Assembly: GCF_019249295.1 (NCBI RefSeq)
Contig: NZ_JAESDH010000002.1
Span: 1 to 64,000, forward strand
Reading direction: 5' to 3'
DNA: 64,000 nt
From: Alteromonas antoniana
Lineage (GTDB): Bacteria; Pseudomonadota; Gammaproteobacteria; Enterobacterales; Alteromonadaceae
The notes beneath the pieces are model-generated. The model did not search any database. It saw nothing but the letters and a program-made list of their open reading frames with translations, and was not told where the DNA came from. Both the position numbers and the translations under genes were made by a program. Numbering within the stretch: the stretch's first letter is position 1; the number at the start of each line of letters is the position of its first letter. Of this stretch, positions 43,960 to 54,885 are shown in pieces.

Positions 43960-45342
43960 TTGCCAAATCCACGTGAATTTGTCTTTGCGAAAAATGAAAT
44001 TTCTCTTACCCTTTGGTTTTTTATACTTTTTAAACAGGTCAGACGGTTGCGGGCGTTTTTCTCTTTATATCTTACCAACCTTTTTCTTGTCGGGGGAACG
44101 GGGTTACTTACTACCTACCTTGCGCTGTATCTCGGGCAAAAGGACGTATCTACATTCTGGGTAGGGTTGCTGACCTCGTGTTACTACGTAGGGTTGTTGC
44201 TTGGCTCGAAACTGGGTTACTACCTCATAAAGTCTGTCGGCCACATACGATCCTTTGGGGCTTGTACAGCAATGGTGACTGCCTGCGTCGCGTTACATGG
44301 AGTGTCGGATAATCTTTCACTGTGGTTAGCGCTGCGACTGATTGTTGGTATCGGCATGATGTGCAACTTCATGGTGCTGGAAAGCTGGTTGAATGAGCAG
44401 GCCAGCCATGAACACCGTGGTCGGGTGTTTTCACTGTATATGATCACGTCCTACCTTGGCACCGTTCTTGGTCAACTGGCATTAGCGCAATTCCCGGAGT
44501 TGGGCTACGCGCCATTGTTTCTGGTGTGCTTCGCCATCGCCGTAGGTATCGTGCCCATTTCGCTCACCCGGCGTATTCACCCAAAACCTCTGAAACCGAT
44601 GGAGGTTGGATTTTTCAGCTATTTCACGTTGATCCCGCAGTCGTTAACCGCAGTGTTATTTGCAGGTATTATCAACGGCAGTTTTTATGGTCTGGCACCC
44701 CTGTTTGCCAGCCAGGCAGGGTTTGATGCATCGGGTATCGCAACGTTTATGTCTGTGACGATTTTTGCCGGGTTGGTGGCACAGTGGCCGATGGGGATCT
44801 TATCTGATCGCGTGCGCCGCAGTGTACTGATACGCTCCAATGCCGTCATTCTTGTCGTGGTGTGTGGCGCGCTTTTCATTTTACCCCTTTCCCAGCAAGC
44901 GATGCTGGTGCTGACGTTTATTTTTGGCTTATTCGCCTTTACTCTGTATCCACTCTCTTCTGCACTTGCGAATTCGCGGGTATCTGACGAAGATCGCGTG
45001 GGGGTATCTTCCGCGTTGCTGGTGGCCTTCGGTGCCGGGGCAGGTTTGGGTTCAGCGTTACTGGCACAGGTCATGGTGCACTTAGGTCATACCGCGCTCT
45101 ACGGAGCTACCTCACTGCTTTGCATGCTGATGTTTGGCGTACTGTCAGTCATTAATTACAGGCAAAAGGCAGAGAAACCTGAGCACGCCGATTATGTGGT
45201 GAGTGCGTCTGATATTACGACCTCGCCGCTGGCTGCGGCAATGGATCCCAGAATCGAAGAGGCCACAGCGCAGGACCAGTTACTGGTTGTTGATGAGCAT
45301 GCTGATGCTGCGGCTGAACAGGATGAGCCAACGCAAACGTAG
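43960..45342 (+). CDS. MFS transporter (YcaD-like)
   Basis: A major facilitator with twelve predicted membrane segments and up to 460 residues. The typical loop 2-3 region (LLGSKLGYYLIKSVGHIRSFG) and EHRGRVFSLYMITSYLGTVLGQL are visible. It resembles the YcaD-type subgroup; the substrate is unknown. The C-terminal tail (about 60 residues) is acidic and Ala/Glu-rich. The start is uncertain: TTG 43960 gives the longest frame, but TTG 44047, just before the first helix and behind AACAGG, fits MFS architecture better. Convergent with the transglutaminase gene. Confidence 0.87.
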   Translation: MPNPREFVFAKNEISLTLWFFILFKQVRRLRAFFSLYLTNLFLVGGTGLLTTYLALYLGQKDVSTFWVGLLTSCYYVGLLLGSKLGYYLIKSVGHIRSFGACTAMVTACVALHGVSDNLSLWLALRLIVGIGMMCNFMVLESWLNEQASHEHRGRVFSLYMITSYLGTVLGQLALAQFPELGYAPLFLVCFAIAVGIVPISLTRRIHPKPLKPMEVGFFSYFTLIPQSLTAVLFAGIINGSFYGLAPLFASQAGFDASGIATFMSVTIFAGLVAQWPMGILSDRVRRSVLIRSNAVILVVVCGALFILPLSQQAMLVLTFIFGLFAFTLYPLSSALANSRVSDEDRVGVSSALLVAFGAGAGLGSALLAQVMVHLGHTALYGATSLLCMLMFGVLSVINYRQKAEKPEHADYVVSASDITTSPLAAAMDPRIEEATAQDQLLVVDEHADAAAEQDEPTQT

Positions 45343-45368
45343 TGCGTTCTCGTTTGAGTGCCGGGCAA

Positions 45369-47420
45369 TCAGCCCCGGCGGGCTTTTGACGCTGCAGCGC
45401 CGTCTTTGCCGGAAAGAGAACGCCGAAGCGTCTTTAACGCCGTTTTCATCTCGTCTGACACCGAATGCGCGCGTCTACCCGGCGCGTACTCCAGCGTCTC
45501 AAACCCACTGATAATCTGATGTAGCGCTACTGTGGCCTCATTTGGCATATGAGGAGCGAGGGCTTTTTCATACTCCCGCAGCGAGCGCGCATTTCTGGCC
45601 ATACCGGTGTGGCGCACCAGCACTTTCTCAGCACGGTTTACCAGTTTGCGGTGGGTTGTTGTGTCGTTTGCCTGCCAGCGGGGTAGAAAGTAAAGGGCCA
45701 GTATCAAGGCAATCCCCGCCACCACCGACAGGAAAAATACAGTCAGACGCCATAGGGTGATTTCACCGAGTATACGCTCAAGCAGGTTTTCCCGGCTTGC
45801 GGCGTCAAAACCCAGAACCCAGCGGCTCCACAGATAATCTGCATTTGCCATAAATAAGCGCAATGAGTCCATCATTGGCAACGAATACAGGCCGCTGAAT
45901 GGTGACTCAGAAAGTGACTCTCCACTTTCTTCAAGGGCTTGCTGCAAGCCAAAACTCACCCGCGCCGGCGATACGATACTGGTAGGATCGAAACGTACCC
46001 ATCCTTGTTCACCCAACATTGCCTCTATCCATGCATGCGCATCGTATTGCCTGACACTCAGTACATTGTCTTTCAGCTCCTCTCCGCCATGATAGCCGGT
46101 AACGAGTCTGGCGGGTATGCCCGCCAGCCTGAGCACATAGGCCATTGCGCTGGCATAGTGCGTACAAAAGCCGGCCTGCCTGTCAAACAGAAACGTATCA
46201 ACCGGGTTAAGTGGCATGGGATCGGGGTTTAAGGTGTAGCGAAATTCCTGCTCTACAAAGAAGTTCATTACCTGGCGGATAAATGCGCGATCATCCGGAT
46301 ACTGCTTTCTCAGTTCCGCCGCCCACTCCCGGGTTGCCGGGTTACCGCTGCCAGGTAACTGAAGGTTTAATCGCGTATCCATATTCAGCAGTGTCTGATT
46401 TAGCGGCGTCCGGGGAAAAGAGCGCAGGCGGTAGGCGCGCTTACTCATGAGCGGTTGTGAGGCAATCAACTGGTAGTCTGAACTTTGCCAGATGTAGTCC
46501 CGGCTTGCCTGCGTGTGTGCGACGGCAACATCTATACCGTAGAGCCAGGATTTACCGGTAGCTTCTGCTATCACCTGGTAGTCATAAAACGGCCCCGTTG
46601 TCTGCGGAGTAAATTCCTGACCAAACAGTTTGTATTGTGCACGAATTTCTCGACGGGTATCGCTGACGGACCAGCTTTTGCCGTCAAAGTGCTCCATGGT
46701 TATGGCCCGCCAGTAGCGATCCTGCGCCGCAGGCAGGGCACTTTCAAAGGTGGCGTTAAATGCCAGCTCATCAGACTGCGAAAGGCTTGCGATATCGCCT
46801 GGTGTAACCGTATCTGACAGTCCTGTGGTAGCGCTTTTTGCCGTTGGCATTTTCCATAAGGGGGGAAGTTGCGGCAGAATAAGAAACAGTACGATGGCAA
46901 TGGGTAATGCCTGTAGCGACATGACGCCAAGTTTTCGTAATTGCCGCAGCAAGGGCATGCCCGGCGAAAATAATGATGCCAGTGCGACCAGTAAGCCCAC
47001 CTGCATAGCAAGATAAAATGCCGTGGCGCTCATCGACTGACTAAAAATAAATCCGCAGCCTATCAGAAACAGACTGCTGGCAAACATCTGTAAGAAATCT
47101 TTCTTGCGGGTCATCAGCATGAGCTTAAGAGAGCAGGCCATCACCAGCAGATTTATCATGGACAGTAACAAGCCCAAATCCAGACTAAACCAGGCCAGCG
47201 TTACACCACATAGTAGTGCCAGCAGATTTACCGTGCGACTGCTGGGGGCATGGTTATACCATCCCAGATAAAGTGCTACCCGCACCAGCGCCGCGCAACC
47301 AGACAGAATAAGCACCCAGATTTGTAACGGACTGTACAGGCTAAGACTGACAATAAAAAACAGCATGGCCAGGATCAGACTGGCGCGATGCCCGGCTATG
47401 GGAAGACGCGGCGCCGTCAT
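45369..47420 (-). CDS. Membrane transglutaminase-like protein (TgpA/DUF3488)
   Basis: A 683-residue protein. An N-terminal set of membrane helices (about 12-195, DUF3488) is followed by a periplasmic transglutaminase-like domain, then another membrane segment (about 563-583) and a cytoplasmic DUF4129-like tail. The Cys-His-Asp triad is in QAGFCTHYASAMAYVLRLAGIPARLVTGYHGG, AHAWIEAMLGEQGWVRFDPT. TgpA of Pseudomonas is essential, and the family is thought to act on envelope proteins. It overlaps the DUF58 gene by four bases (ATGA) and forms the usual MoxR-DUF58-TgpA operon. Confidence 0.93.
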   Translation of the reverse strand: MTAPRLPIAGHRASLILAMLFFIVSLSLYSPLQIWVLILSGCAALVRVALYLGWYNHAPSSRTVNLLALLCGVTLAWFSLDLGLLLSMINLLVMACSLKLMLMTRKKDFLQMFASSLFLIGCGFIFSQSMSATAFYLAMQVGLLVALASLFSPGMPLLRQLRKLGVMSLQALPIAIVLFLILPQLPPLWKMPTAKSATTGLSDTVTPGDIASLSQSDELAFNATFESALPAAQDRYWRAITMEHFDGKSWSVSDTRREIRAQYKLFGQEFTPQTTGPFYDYQVIAEATGKSWLYGIDVAVAHTQASRDYIWQSSDYQLIASQPLMSKRAYRLRSFPRTPLNQTLLNMDTRLNLQLPGSGNPATREWAAELRKQYPDDRAFIRQVMNFFVEQEFRYTLNPDPMPLNPVDTFLFDRQAGFCTHYASAMAYVLRLAGIPARLVTGYHGGEELKDNVLSVRQYDAHAWIEAMLGEQGWVRFDPTSIVSPARVSFGLQQALEESGESLSESPFSGLYSLPMMDSLRLFMANADYLWSRWVLGFDAASRENLLERILGEITLWRLTVFFLSVVAGIALILALYFLPRWQANDTTTHRKLVNRAEKVLVRHTGMARNARSLREYEKALAPHMPNEATVALHQIISGFETLEYAPGRRAHSVSDEMKTALKTLRRSLSGKDGAAASKARRG

Positions 47421-48388
47421 GCTATTGCTCCTACCGGTGCATAGCGGGCAAGCGCAGTTAAACAGCGATGTTTATGATTATCGCCTGAGTCAGGTTCAAT
47501 CGTTTGCCGACCCAGTTTGAGGCCAAAGGCGATTCGTTGCTCACTCAGTGTGATAACCTGAAATGCCAGTTTGCTTAACGCCGTTTCGAGATCGTCGGTA
47601 GCCGGTAAACTCAGGTAGCCCATTTTTGCCTGCTGCTGACTAAACTCTTTGCTTACCCAGTCGCCGCCTTTCGCCACATGTTTCCAGGCCACGCGGTGGA
47701 CAGGCTCGCCGGGAATGTAGCTTCTGAGGGCGAAAAAATCATCGTGTCCGGCCTGTTCCGTGGTGTTGCTGCCCTCGTCGTGGCCTTCTTCCTGAAAAGC
47801 AATCTTGCAGGGGATCGGGGTTGGGTACACGACCAGCGTCTGGTTAAAGTCGAGATGTGTCCAGCAGCGGAAAAGACCCAGCGGATATTCATTACTCAGC
47901 GTTACCCTTGGCAGAGGATAAAGGCCTCTGTTGGTGGTGAAATAAGGTAATGTAAGATGCCCGTTGTGCTCAGCAAGCTCACAGGTGATTCCGTCAGCCT
48001 GTTGCCACCATGTCACGGTGAAAAGACCATCTGACAATTTTGGCTTGCCTGGTTGCTGACACTGTAACGTCAGCGAGGCATGATTTCCTGCATACACCGG
48101 CGTAACAGGCAAGGCACGTACATGTAATTTGGCAAAGTTCTGATAGCTGACAAACAGCGTAATCAGCATCAGCGACAACAAAAAATAACACAGCAGCAGC
48201 ATAAGGTTATTCTGATAGTTCGTGCCGAGAATGAACAAACTGCCACAAACCACAATAAAGCCCCAGCCAAACAATGACGGGAAAATGAAGACTGACTTCA
48301 GATCCAGTGCAAAACGCTGACTGGCGGGAATGCGTTTTTCCAGCCACTTAAGGGTACGTCGCTGCAGAGCCCGGGATAATGCGGTCAT
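47417..48388 (-). CDS. DUF58 domain protein
   Basis: A 323-residue protein. Two N-terminal membrane segments (about 31-49 and 57-79) precede a DUF58 domain with the conserved GHDDFFALRSYIPGEPVHRVAWKHVAKGGDWVSKEF (about 213-247). DUF58 proteins are related to von Willebrand A-fold proteins and work with MoxR AAA+ ATPases, probably in assembly or metal insertion. It lies 8 nt after moxR and overlaps the transglutaminase gene. Confidence 0.92.
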   Translation of the reverse strand: MTALSRALQRRTLKWLEKRIPASQRFALDLKSVFIFPSLFGWGFIVVCGSLFILGTNYQNNLMLLLCYFLLSLMLITLFVSYQNFAKLHVRALPVTPVYAGNHASLTLQCQQPGKPKLSDGLFTVTWWQQADGITCELAEHNGHLTLPYFTTNRGLYPLPRVTLSNEYPLGLFRCWTHLDFNQTLVVYPTPIPCKIAFQEEGHDEGSNTTEQAGHDDFFALRSYIPGEPVHRVAWKHVAKGGDWVSKEFSQQQAKMGYLSLPATDDLETALSKLAFQVITLSEQRIAFGLKLGRQTIEPDSGDNHKHRCLTALARYAPVGAIA

Positions 48389-48396
48389 GCTTTCAA

Positions 48397-49314
48397 TCAG
48401 GCCGCCAGTGGATCGACGCTATCAAGCAGTCGCTGGCTTAATACATCGTCCTCAAAGTGAGAATCCTGTTGAGCGCGAAGCCGGTGTTCGGTCACGGCGG
48501 TAAAGACGGCCTGAACATCTTCCGGTACTACATAGTCGCGGTCATGCAGAAATGCCCACGCCCGTGCCGCCTGCAGTATTGCCTTACTGGCTCTGGGGGA
48601 CAGCGGGTTTGGATACCCGGCATCTTCGCGGCTGTGCACTACCAGTCTTAAAATATAACTGATGACACTGTCACTGCAGTGCACGTCATTGACTGCTGAC
48701 TGATGCTCAAGCAACACGTTTGTTGGGATGTGAGTGTCCAGAGAGGTTTTCACCCGCTCACTGCCTGATTTCAGCATCGCACGTTCTGCTTCCCACCCCG
48801 GATATCCCAGCGAGATGCGCATCAGAAAGCGGTCCAGTTGCGATTCCGGTAAAGGGTATGTGCCGGACTGGTAACCCGGGTTCTGCGTGCCGATAACAAA
48901 AAACGGCGAAGGGAGCTGGTGCGTTGTGCCGTCAATACTGACTTGCTGCTCTTCCATGGCTTCAAGTAATGCACTTTGCGTTTTCGGGCTGGCACGGTTA
49001 ATTTCATCCGCCAGAACCAACTGGTTGAATACCGGGCCCGGCCTGAACTGAAATTGCTTTTGATGAGAATCGAAAATATTCACGCCAAGCATGTCAGACG
49101 GCAGCAAGTCAGAAGTGAACTGTATGCGGGAAAAGTCGAGTCCGAAGACACTTGCCAGTGCATGCGACAGGGTGGTTTTCCCCATCCCGGGTAAATCTTC
49201 GATAAGTAAATGGCCATTGGCGAGCAGGCAGGTAACCGCCAGCTTCAGCTGTTGTGTTTTTCCGATTACCTGTGTTCCCAGTGCGTCGATGACTGCCTGA
49301 AAGTCGGATCTCAT
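48397..49314 (-). CDS. MoxR-family AAA+ ATPase
   Basis: A 305-residue MoxR ATPase. Walker A is EDLPGMGKTTLSHALA (about 37-52), Walker B LVLADEINRASPKTQSALLEAMEE, sensor 1 FVIGTQNP and sensor 2 in the NPLSPRASKAIL region. MoxR proteins act as chaperones for partner proteins with VWA-like folds, here presumably the DUF58 protein. The ATG at 49314 behind GGGG is chosen over a TTG 21 nt upstream. Confidence 0.94.
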   Translation of the reverse strand: MRSDFQAVIDALGTQVIGKTQQLKLAVTCLLANGHLLIEDLPGMGKTTLSHALASVFGLDFSRIQFTSDLLPSDMLGVNIFDSHQKQFQFRPGPVFNQLVLADEINRASPKTQSALLEAMEEQQVSIDGTTHQLPSPFFVIGTQNPGYQSGTYPLPESQLDRFLMRISLGYPGWEAERAMLKSGSERVKTSLDTHIPTNVLLEHQSAVNDVHCSDSVISYILRLVVHSREDAGYPNPLSPRASKAILQAARAWAFLHDRDYVVPEDVQAVFTAVTEHRLRAQQDSHFEDDVLSQRLLDSVDPLAA

Positions 49315-49466
49315 GATAAAGGCCCCAGATGACAATGATTTATAAATAATATCAACTCATTAGCATTGTTAGGTGATACGTCTGATACCTAAGTATAGGT
49401 TAATACGAGAAATTTCTGGTTAAAAATCAGACAGGATAAAGTGCTGCGAGACGCGTTAGGGTTGTC

Positions 49467-49472
49467 TATAAT
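49467..49472 (+). promoter_or_regulatory. Predicted -10 of seqA-pgm
   Basis: TATAAT lies 25 nt before the seqA ATG. No good -35 accompanies it (CTGCGA at 17-bp spacing), so it may need an activator or be incidental. Confidence 0.35.
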
Positions 49473-49497
49473 GGGGCATCTTAAAAAGGAAGTAGTT

Positions 49498-50112
49498 ATG
49501 AAAATCATTGAAATTGATGACGATTTGTATGCCTTTATCGCCAGCCAGACTAAGCATATTGGCGAAAATGCATCGGATATATTGCGCCGATTGCTGATGC
49601 CTGAGTCGCCAGCACCTGTAAGAACACCGCGCAGTGATGCGGGCTCAGAGGTGACTGATGAAGTTCCAGCCGCTATTGTCGACGCCGAACTGAACACCGA
49701 CGCATCGGTAGCGCCTTCCAACGTCAGCGATATGGTTACGCCAGTCTCACCAGAAAATGCTGCAGATATTCTTGAGAACGTGACAACTGAAGCGCTGGCG
49801 ACCTTTACCAAACGTGTCGATCAGTTCTTATTTGTGTTGGCGCAGCTGCATAAGCTCAATCCACAAGCGTTTGACGCAGTAGAACAAATAAAGGGAAAAA
49901 ACCGTACGTATTTTGCAACGTCAAAAGAAGCGCTGCTCAGTAACGGCTCAAGTACTAATCCCAAGGCAATCCCTGACAGCCCGTACTGGGTGGTAACGAA
50001 TAACAACACCGCAAAGAAAATTGCGATGTTGGAGCAGGTATTGCAGAAACTCGGATACGATGCGTCTGTAGCGCAAACGGTAACGTCGCGTTTTGCTCCG
50101 GAAGGGAGATAA
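49498..50112 (+). CDS. seqA: Replication-initiation negative modulator SeqA
   Basis: A 204-residue SeqA protein that binds hemimethylated GATC, sequesters oriC and organises new DNA. The N-terminal oligomerisation motif is MKIIEIDDDLYAFIASQTKHIGENASDILRRLL (1-33). A long acidic linker (about 36-85) joins the C-terminal DNA-binding domain (about 92-204: FLFVLAQLHKLNPQAFDAVEQIKGKNRTYFATSKEALL). The linker is longer than in E. coli, whose SeqA has 181 residues. The ATG at 49498 has AAAAAGGA upstream. Its presence implies Dam methylation. The seqA-pgm order is as in E. coli. Confidence 0.95.
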   Translation: MKIIEIDDDLYAFIASQTKHIGENASDILRRLLMPESPAPVRTPRSDAGSEVTDEVPAAIVDAELNTDASVAPSNVSDMVTPVSPENAADILENVTTEALATFTKRVDQFLFVLAQLHKLNPQAFDAVEQIKGKNRTYFATSKEALLSNGSSTNPKAIPDSPYWVVTNNNTAKKIAMLEQVLQKLGYDASVAQTVTSRFAPEGR

Positions 50113-50171
50113 CGTTACGTAAAGTAGCGACGGACCTGCCGGAATAACCACTTTTACTGTAAGGAATACTC

Positions 50172-51824
50172 ATGGCTTTACACCCTGAGGCGGGTCAACC
50201 CGCCGCGCCGGAACAACTCATTAATGTGGCTGAACTGGTTAGCCAGTACTACAGCTATCGCCCACAGCCTGGCGTAGCGGCAGAGGCAGTGACCTTCGGG
50301 ACATCAGGACACCGCGGCACATCAGCATCGGTCACCTTTAACGATATGCACATCAGCGCAATTTGTCAGGCGCTGGCAGAGTATCGCGTACATCAGCAGA
50401 TTACCGGTCCAGTGTTTATCGGCAAAGATACCCATGCGTTGTCAGAACCTGCCTTGAGTACGGCGATTGAAGTGTTAACCGCCAATGGTATTAATGTGGT
50501 TATTCAGCGTAGCGACAATGAAAGCCGTGGCTATACACCCACGCCGGTAATTTCACGCACTATCATTCGTTACAACCGCGGACGTACTGAAGCTTTCGCA
50601 GACGGTATTGTTATTACGCCGTCGCACAATCCACCCTCAGACGGCGGGTTTAAATATAATCCGCCACACGGTGGACCAGCCGACAGCGACGTGACTAAGG
50701 TTATTCAGGACCGGGCCAATGCGCTCATTGCTGATGACAATCGGGATGTGAAACGCATGGATCTGCGCAAAGCCAAAGACAGTGGCTTGTGCAAAGAAGA
50801 GGATTTCATGGAGGCGTATATCGATGACCTGGCTCAGGTTGTTGATATGGAGGCTATTGCCAAAGCCGGTCTTAAGCTAGGCACAGATCCACTGGGCGGT
50901 GCTGGCGTGGGATACTGGTCTGTCATCGCGAAAAAATACGGGCTGGATATTACCGTTGTTAACGACAGTGTCGATCCTCAGTTTGGTTTTATGCGTCGGG
51001 ATAAAGACGGCAAACTAAGAATGGATTGTTCCTCGGCTTACGCTATGGCCGGACTCATTGAACTTAAAGATGAGTTTGATCTTGCCTGGGGCAATGACCC
51101 GGATTTTGACCGTCACGGCATCGTGTGCAAAAGCGCCGGGCTGATGAACCCAAACCACTACCTCGCTGTGGCGATACATTACCTCTATCAGCACCGCACA
51201 CAATGGCCACAGTCGCTGAAAGTGGGTAAGACCCTGGTATCCAGCAGCATGATAGACAGAGTAGCGGCTGACCTGAATAAAGACGTGGCAGAAATGCCAG
51301 TTGGCTTTAAATGGTTTGTTCAGGGATTGTCGGACAGCGAAATAGGCTTCGCGGGAGAGGAGAGTGCGGGGGGTATCTTCCTGCAGCGTGATGCACAAAC
51401 CTGGGCCACTGACAAAGACGGCTTCATTATGTGTTTGCTGGCAGCAGAGATCCTTGCTGTAACCGGCAAAGATCCCGGTGAGCATTATGCAGCGCTTACC
51501 GAAAAGTTTGGTTCCCCGTGTTACACGCGGGTAGATGTTGCTGCAACTCTGGAAGAAAAAGACAAACTGTCAGCCATGGATGCCTCCGTGGTCACCAGTG
51601 ATACACTGGCCGGTGAGGCTATCGTCTCTGTGCAGACACATGCACCGGGTAACAATGCTGCCATAGGTGGAGTAAAAGTCTCTACAGAAAATGGTTGGTT
51701 TGCGGCTCGTCCTTCAGGTACCGAACAGATTTATAAAATCTATGCTGAGAGCTTTAACGGTGAAAGCCACTTACAAGAATTGTTGAAAGAGGCCGAATCG
51801 CTGGTTGGTAAGATCATCAAATAA
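50172..51824 (+). CDS. pgm: Phosphoglucomutase (alpha-D-glucose)
   Basis: A 550-residue alpha-phosphohexomutase converting glucose-1-P and glucose-6-P. The N-terminal TFGTSGHRGTS is typical of Pgm. The phosphoserine loop VITPSHNPPSDGG has Ser151; the metal loop is DPDFDRHG; the sugar-binding loop GEESAGG; and the phosphate-binding loop RPSGTEQIYKIYAES. AAGGAAT precedes the start. Together with glycogen phosphorylase downstream it links glycogen and central metabolism. Confidence 0.97.
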   Translation: MALHPEAGQPAAPEQLINVAELVSQYYSYRPQPGVAAEAVTFGTSGHRGTSASVTFNDMHISAICQALAEYRVHQQITGPVFIGKDTHALSEPALSTAIEVLTANGINVVIQRSDNESRGYTPTPVISRTIIRYNRGRTEAFADGIVITPSHNPPSDGGFKYNPPHGGPADSDVTKVIQDRANALIADDNRDVKRMDLRKAKDSGLCKEEDFMEAYIDDLAQVVDMEAIAKAGLKLGTDPLGGAGVGYWSVIAKKYGLDITVVNDSVDPQFGFMRRDKDGKLRMDCSSAYAMAGLIELKDEFDLAWGNDPDFDRHGIVCKSAGLMNPNHYLAVAIHYLYQHRTQWPQSLKVGKTLVSSSMIDRVAADLNKDVAEMPVGFKWFVQGLSDSEIGFAGEESAGGIFLQRDAQTWATDKDGFIMCLLAAEILAVTGKDPGEHYAALTEKFGSPCYTRVDVAATLEEKDKLSAMDASVVTSDTLAGEAIVSVQTHAPGNNAAIGGVKVSTENGWFAARPSGTEQIYKIYAESFNGESHLQELLKEAESLVGKIIK

Positions 51825-52055
51825 AATCCAAATGTAATTAAAAGACAAGATAAATGTAAAATTAATGTTAATAAATGGGGTTTTGCATACGTTTTCATGC
51901 AAAAAGTTCTACTTTTAACAAAACTTTTACAAAAAGTTTGTTTTAACGCTGCTATATTGCTGTCATGTCGTCGAATAAGATGTAATTTTATTACGTAATT
52001 TGTGCGGCAGACGGCACCCTCCGTTTGCCTGCACTTTCAACCGTGAGATACCACT

Positions 52056-54536
52056 ATGAACGCGAAAGTGACGAAGGCAATGTCCGCCGAAAAAATCAAC
52101 AAAGCTGATTTTAAAGCTGCTGTCGTCAAGCATTTACATTGCACGCTTGGCACCGACGAAAACAAAGCCAATAACCATGCCTGGTGGAAAGCCACGTGCG
52201 CAGCTATTCAGGAGCAGGTGCTCGAAGGACTGCGCAAAACACAAAAAACCCATTACCTGAATGATACCCGCGCGGTGCACTATTTCTCTGCAGAGTTTTT
52301 GATGGGCCGCTTGCTGTCTAACAATCTGCAAAACTTTGGCCTGTTTGATGTTGCCAGTGACGCATTAAAAGAGCTGGGCGTTGAATTGTCTGATGTGATG
52401 GAAGAAGAGCCGGATATGGCGCTGGGGAACGGTGGTCTGGGACGCCTGGCCGCATGCTTTATTGACTCTCTGGCGACCATGGAGCTGCCTGCTATCGGTT
52501 ATGGCCTCCATTATGAGCACGGTTTGTTCCGCCAGGAAATTAAAAGCGGCGCACAGATCGAACGCCCTGACAGCTGGCGTGACTACGGTAATCCTTGGGA
52601 AATTTGCCGTCCAGAATCTATTCAGGAAGTATCCCTGTATGGCTATGTAGAAACCAAGTACGGTGAAAACGGCCGTATCCAGAAAGAATGGCACCCGGGC
52701 CTGATTGTGAAAGGGGTACCGTGGGATATCCCGGTTGTCGGGTATGAAGGCAAAACCGTCAACGTGCTGCGTCTTTGGCAAAGTGAAGCCTCAGGTTATT
52801 TCAACTGGGATGTATTTAATGCCGGTGGTTATGTGGATGCGCAGCGCGAAAACGTGCAGGCCGAAACCATCTCTAAAGTCTTGTATCCGAACGATGAAAC
52901 CGAAGCTGGGAAAGAGTTGCGACTGATTCAGCAGTACTTCTTTTGCTCATGTTCATTGAAAGACATTATCCGTCGCTATAAACGTGCACACGGTGATGAC
53001 TGGAGCCGTTTCCCCGAGCAGGTTGTTGTGCAACTCAATGACACGCATCCGGCCATCGCTATTCCCGAGTTAATGCGTATTTTAGTTGATCGCGCTGAGC
53101 TAGACTGGGATACGGCATGGGGTATCTGTACAAAGGTCTTTGCGTATACAAACCATACATTATTACCCGAAGCGCTGGAAAAATGGCCGGCCCGCATGAT
53201 TGAGAAGATCCTGCCGCGCCACCTGGAGATCATTTACGAAATCAATCATCGCTTCATGTCGCTGGTAGATAAAAAGTGGCCAGGCGATAATGCCGTAAAA
53301 GCCAAGCTGTCTATCATTGAAGAAGGTAATGAAAAGATGGTGCGCATGGGGCACCTGTCTGTGATTGGCTCGTTTGCTGTCAACGGCGTGGCAGAAATTC
53401 ACTCCAAGCTGGTGAAACAAAACCTGTTTCCTGAGTTCGACGAACTATGGCCGGGTAAGCTCACTAACGTAACCAATGGCATCACGCCTCGTCGCTGGCT
53501 GAAGGCATGTAATCCGTCGTTGTCTAAACTCATCGACAAAAAAATCGGTGACGACTGGCCAAAAGATCTTTATAAGCTTGAAGGTCTTGCTAAACACGCG
53601 GATAACAAAACGTTCCAGAAACAATTTATGCAGGTGAAGCAGGAAAATAAACAACTGCTGGCTGATGAAATTAAGCAATCGCTGGGTATTGAGGTAGATA
53701 CCAACGCGATTTTCGACGTGCAAATCAAACGACTGCATGAGTACAAACGTCAGCACCTTAACCTGTTGCACATTATGGCGCTGTATCGCCGGTTACTGGA
53801 AAACCCGGATTACGACATGCACCCCCGCGTCTTTATTTTTGGTGCGAAGGCTGCTCCGGGCTACAAGCTGGCGAAAGATATTATCTATGCCATTAATAAG
53901 GTGGCAGATAAGATCAACAACGATAACCGTGTAAACAAGAAACTGAAAGTCGTGTTCTTGCCAAATTACCGGGTGTCGCTGGCCGAGAAAATGATTCCGG
54001 CATCTGACGTTTCTGAGCAGATCAGTACGGCAGGGAAGGAGGCGTCAGGCACCGGCAACATGAAGCTGGCATTAAACGGGGCGCTAACCATTGGTACGCT
54101 GGATGGTGCGAACATAGAAATTGCCGAAGAAGTCGGTGACGACAATATTTTCATTTTCGGTATGACAGTAGAAGAAGTGGATGCGCTGCGTGCCAGTGGC
54201 TATAACCCACACGACTACTATTACCGGGATCCGGAAATCAAAGCTGTGCTGGACTGGCTGGAAACCGATTACTTTACGCCTGGCAAACCGGGTGCGCTGG
54301 TTTCTATCAAGCAAAGCCTGCTGGACAATGGCGACCCATACATGGTGCTGGCAGATTATCGTGCGTACTCTGATGCTCAGATCAAAGTTGACGAAGCGTA
54401 TCGCGATAAAGCTCGCTGGGCACGTATGGCCATAATCAATACAGCGAAAATGGGTAAGTTTACGTCAGACCGCTCGATTAAAGATTATGTCGAGCGAATC
54501 TGGAAGTTGCAAAACTGCCCGGTGGATGCGAAGTAA
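52056..54536 (+). CDS. glgP: Glycogen/maltodextrin phosphorylase
   Basis: An 826-residue PLP-dependent GT35 phosphorylase releasing glucose-1-P from alpha-1,4-glucans. The PLP lysine is Lys670 in the signature [25 protein letters not shown]. Other conserved blocks are [52 protein letters not shown] and RIHEYKR-like [12 protein letters not shown]. The length fits GlgP/MalP. No other glg genes are adjacent, but pgm lies upstream to use the product. The 231-bp AT-rich region before it has no clear promoter motif. Confidence 0.95.
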   Translation: MNAKVTKAMSAEKINKADFKAAVVKHLHCTLGTDENKANNHAWWKATCAAIQEQVLEGLRKTQKTHYLNDTRAVHYFSAEFLMGRLLSNNLQNFGLFDVASDALKELGVELSDVMEEEPDMALGNGGLGRLAACFIDSLATMELPAIGYGLHYEHGLFRQEIKSGAQIERPDSWRDYGNPWEICRPESIQEVSLYGYVETKYGENGRIQKEWHPGLIVKGVPWDIPVVGYEGKTVNVLRLWQSEASGYFNWDVFNAGGYVDAQRENVQAETISKVLYPNDETEAGKELRLIQQYFFCSCSLKDIIRRYKRAHGDDWSRFPEQVVVQLNDTHPAIAIPELMRILVDRAELDWDTAWGICTKVFAYTNHTLLPEALEKWPARMIEKILPRHLEIIYEINHRFMSLVDKKWPGDNAVKAKLSIIEEGNEKMVRMGHLSVIGSFAVNGVAEIHSKLVKQNLFPEFDELWPGKLTNVTNGITPRRWLKACNPSLSKLIDKKIGDDWPKDLYKLEGLAKHADNKTFQKQFMQVKQENKQLLADEIKQSLGIEVDTNAIFDVQIKRLHEYKRQHLNLLHIMALYRRLLENPDYDMHPRVFIFGAKAAPGYKLAKDIIYAINKVADKINNDNRVNKKLKVVFLPNYRVSLAEKMIPASDVSEQISTAGKEASGTGNMKLALNGALTIGTLDGANIEIAEEVGDDNIFIFGMTVEEVDALRASGYNPHDYYYRDPEIKAVLDWLETDYFTPGKPGALVSIKQSLLDNGDPYMVLADYRAYSDAQIKVDEAYRDKARWARMAIINTAKMGKFTSDRSIKDYVERIWKLQNCPVDAK

Positions 54537-54885
54537 TCTACCTGTTAATTCCCCCCAAAAGCCCGGCGTTGTCCGGGCTTTTTTTGTGCTGAGAGCGGGT
54601 ATGATCCCAAAGACAGTCTGACGCGGCATCACCATTCGCTGTAAGGAGCGTCGTGCGTTACTCACATCGGGCATCTGTTCCAGAATACTATTCCCGCATC
54701 TCTTACGTATGCCAGCAATACTAAACCCCATCTTTTTAAATGAGCCGCATCACAAATACAGTGCTGCGGTGATCCAGGCAGACGCGAGAGGGTGTTTATC
54801 CGCCCTGTATACAGTGGATGTAACACGCGGTTTACGCTATGGTAACAACAAGGTCTGACCACTTAATGCGGGAGATGATAATCGC
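54537..54885. other. glgP-aidB spacer
   Basis: A 349-bp spacer holding the glgP terminator (54557-54585). The remainder has no supported gene or RNA. The aidB promoter is presumably near 54800-54860, but no clear hexamers are seen. Confidence 0.45.
54557..54585 (+). terminator. Terminator of glgP
   Basis: AAAAGCCCGG cgttg TCCGGGCTTTTTTT, 20 nt after the stop. Confidence 0.92.
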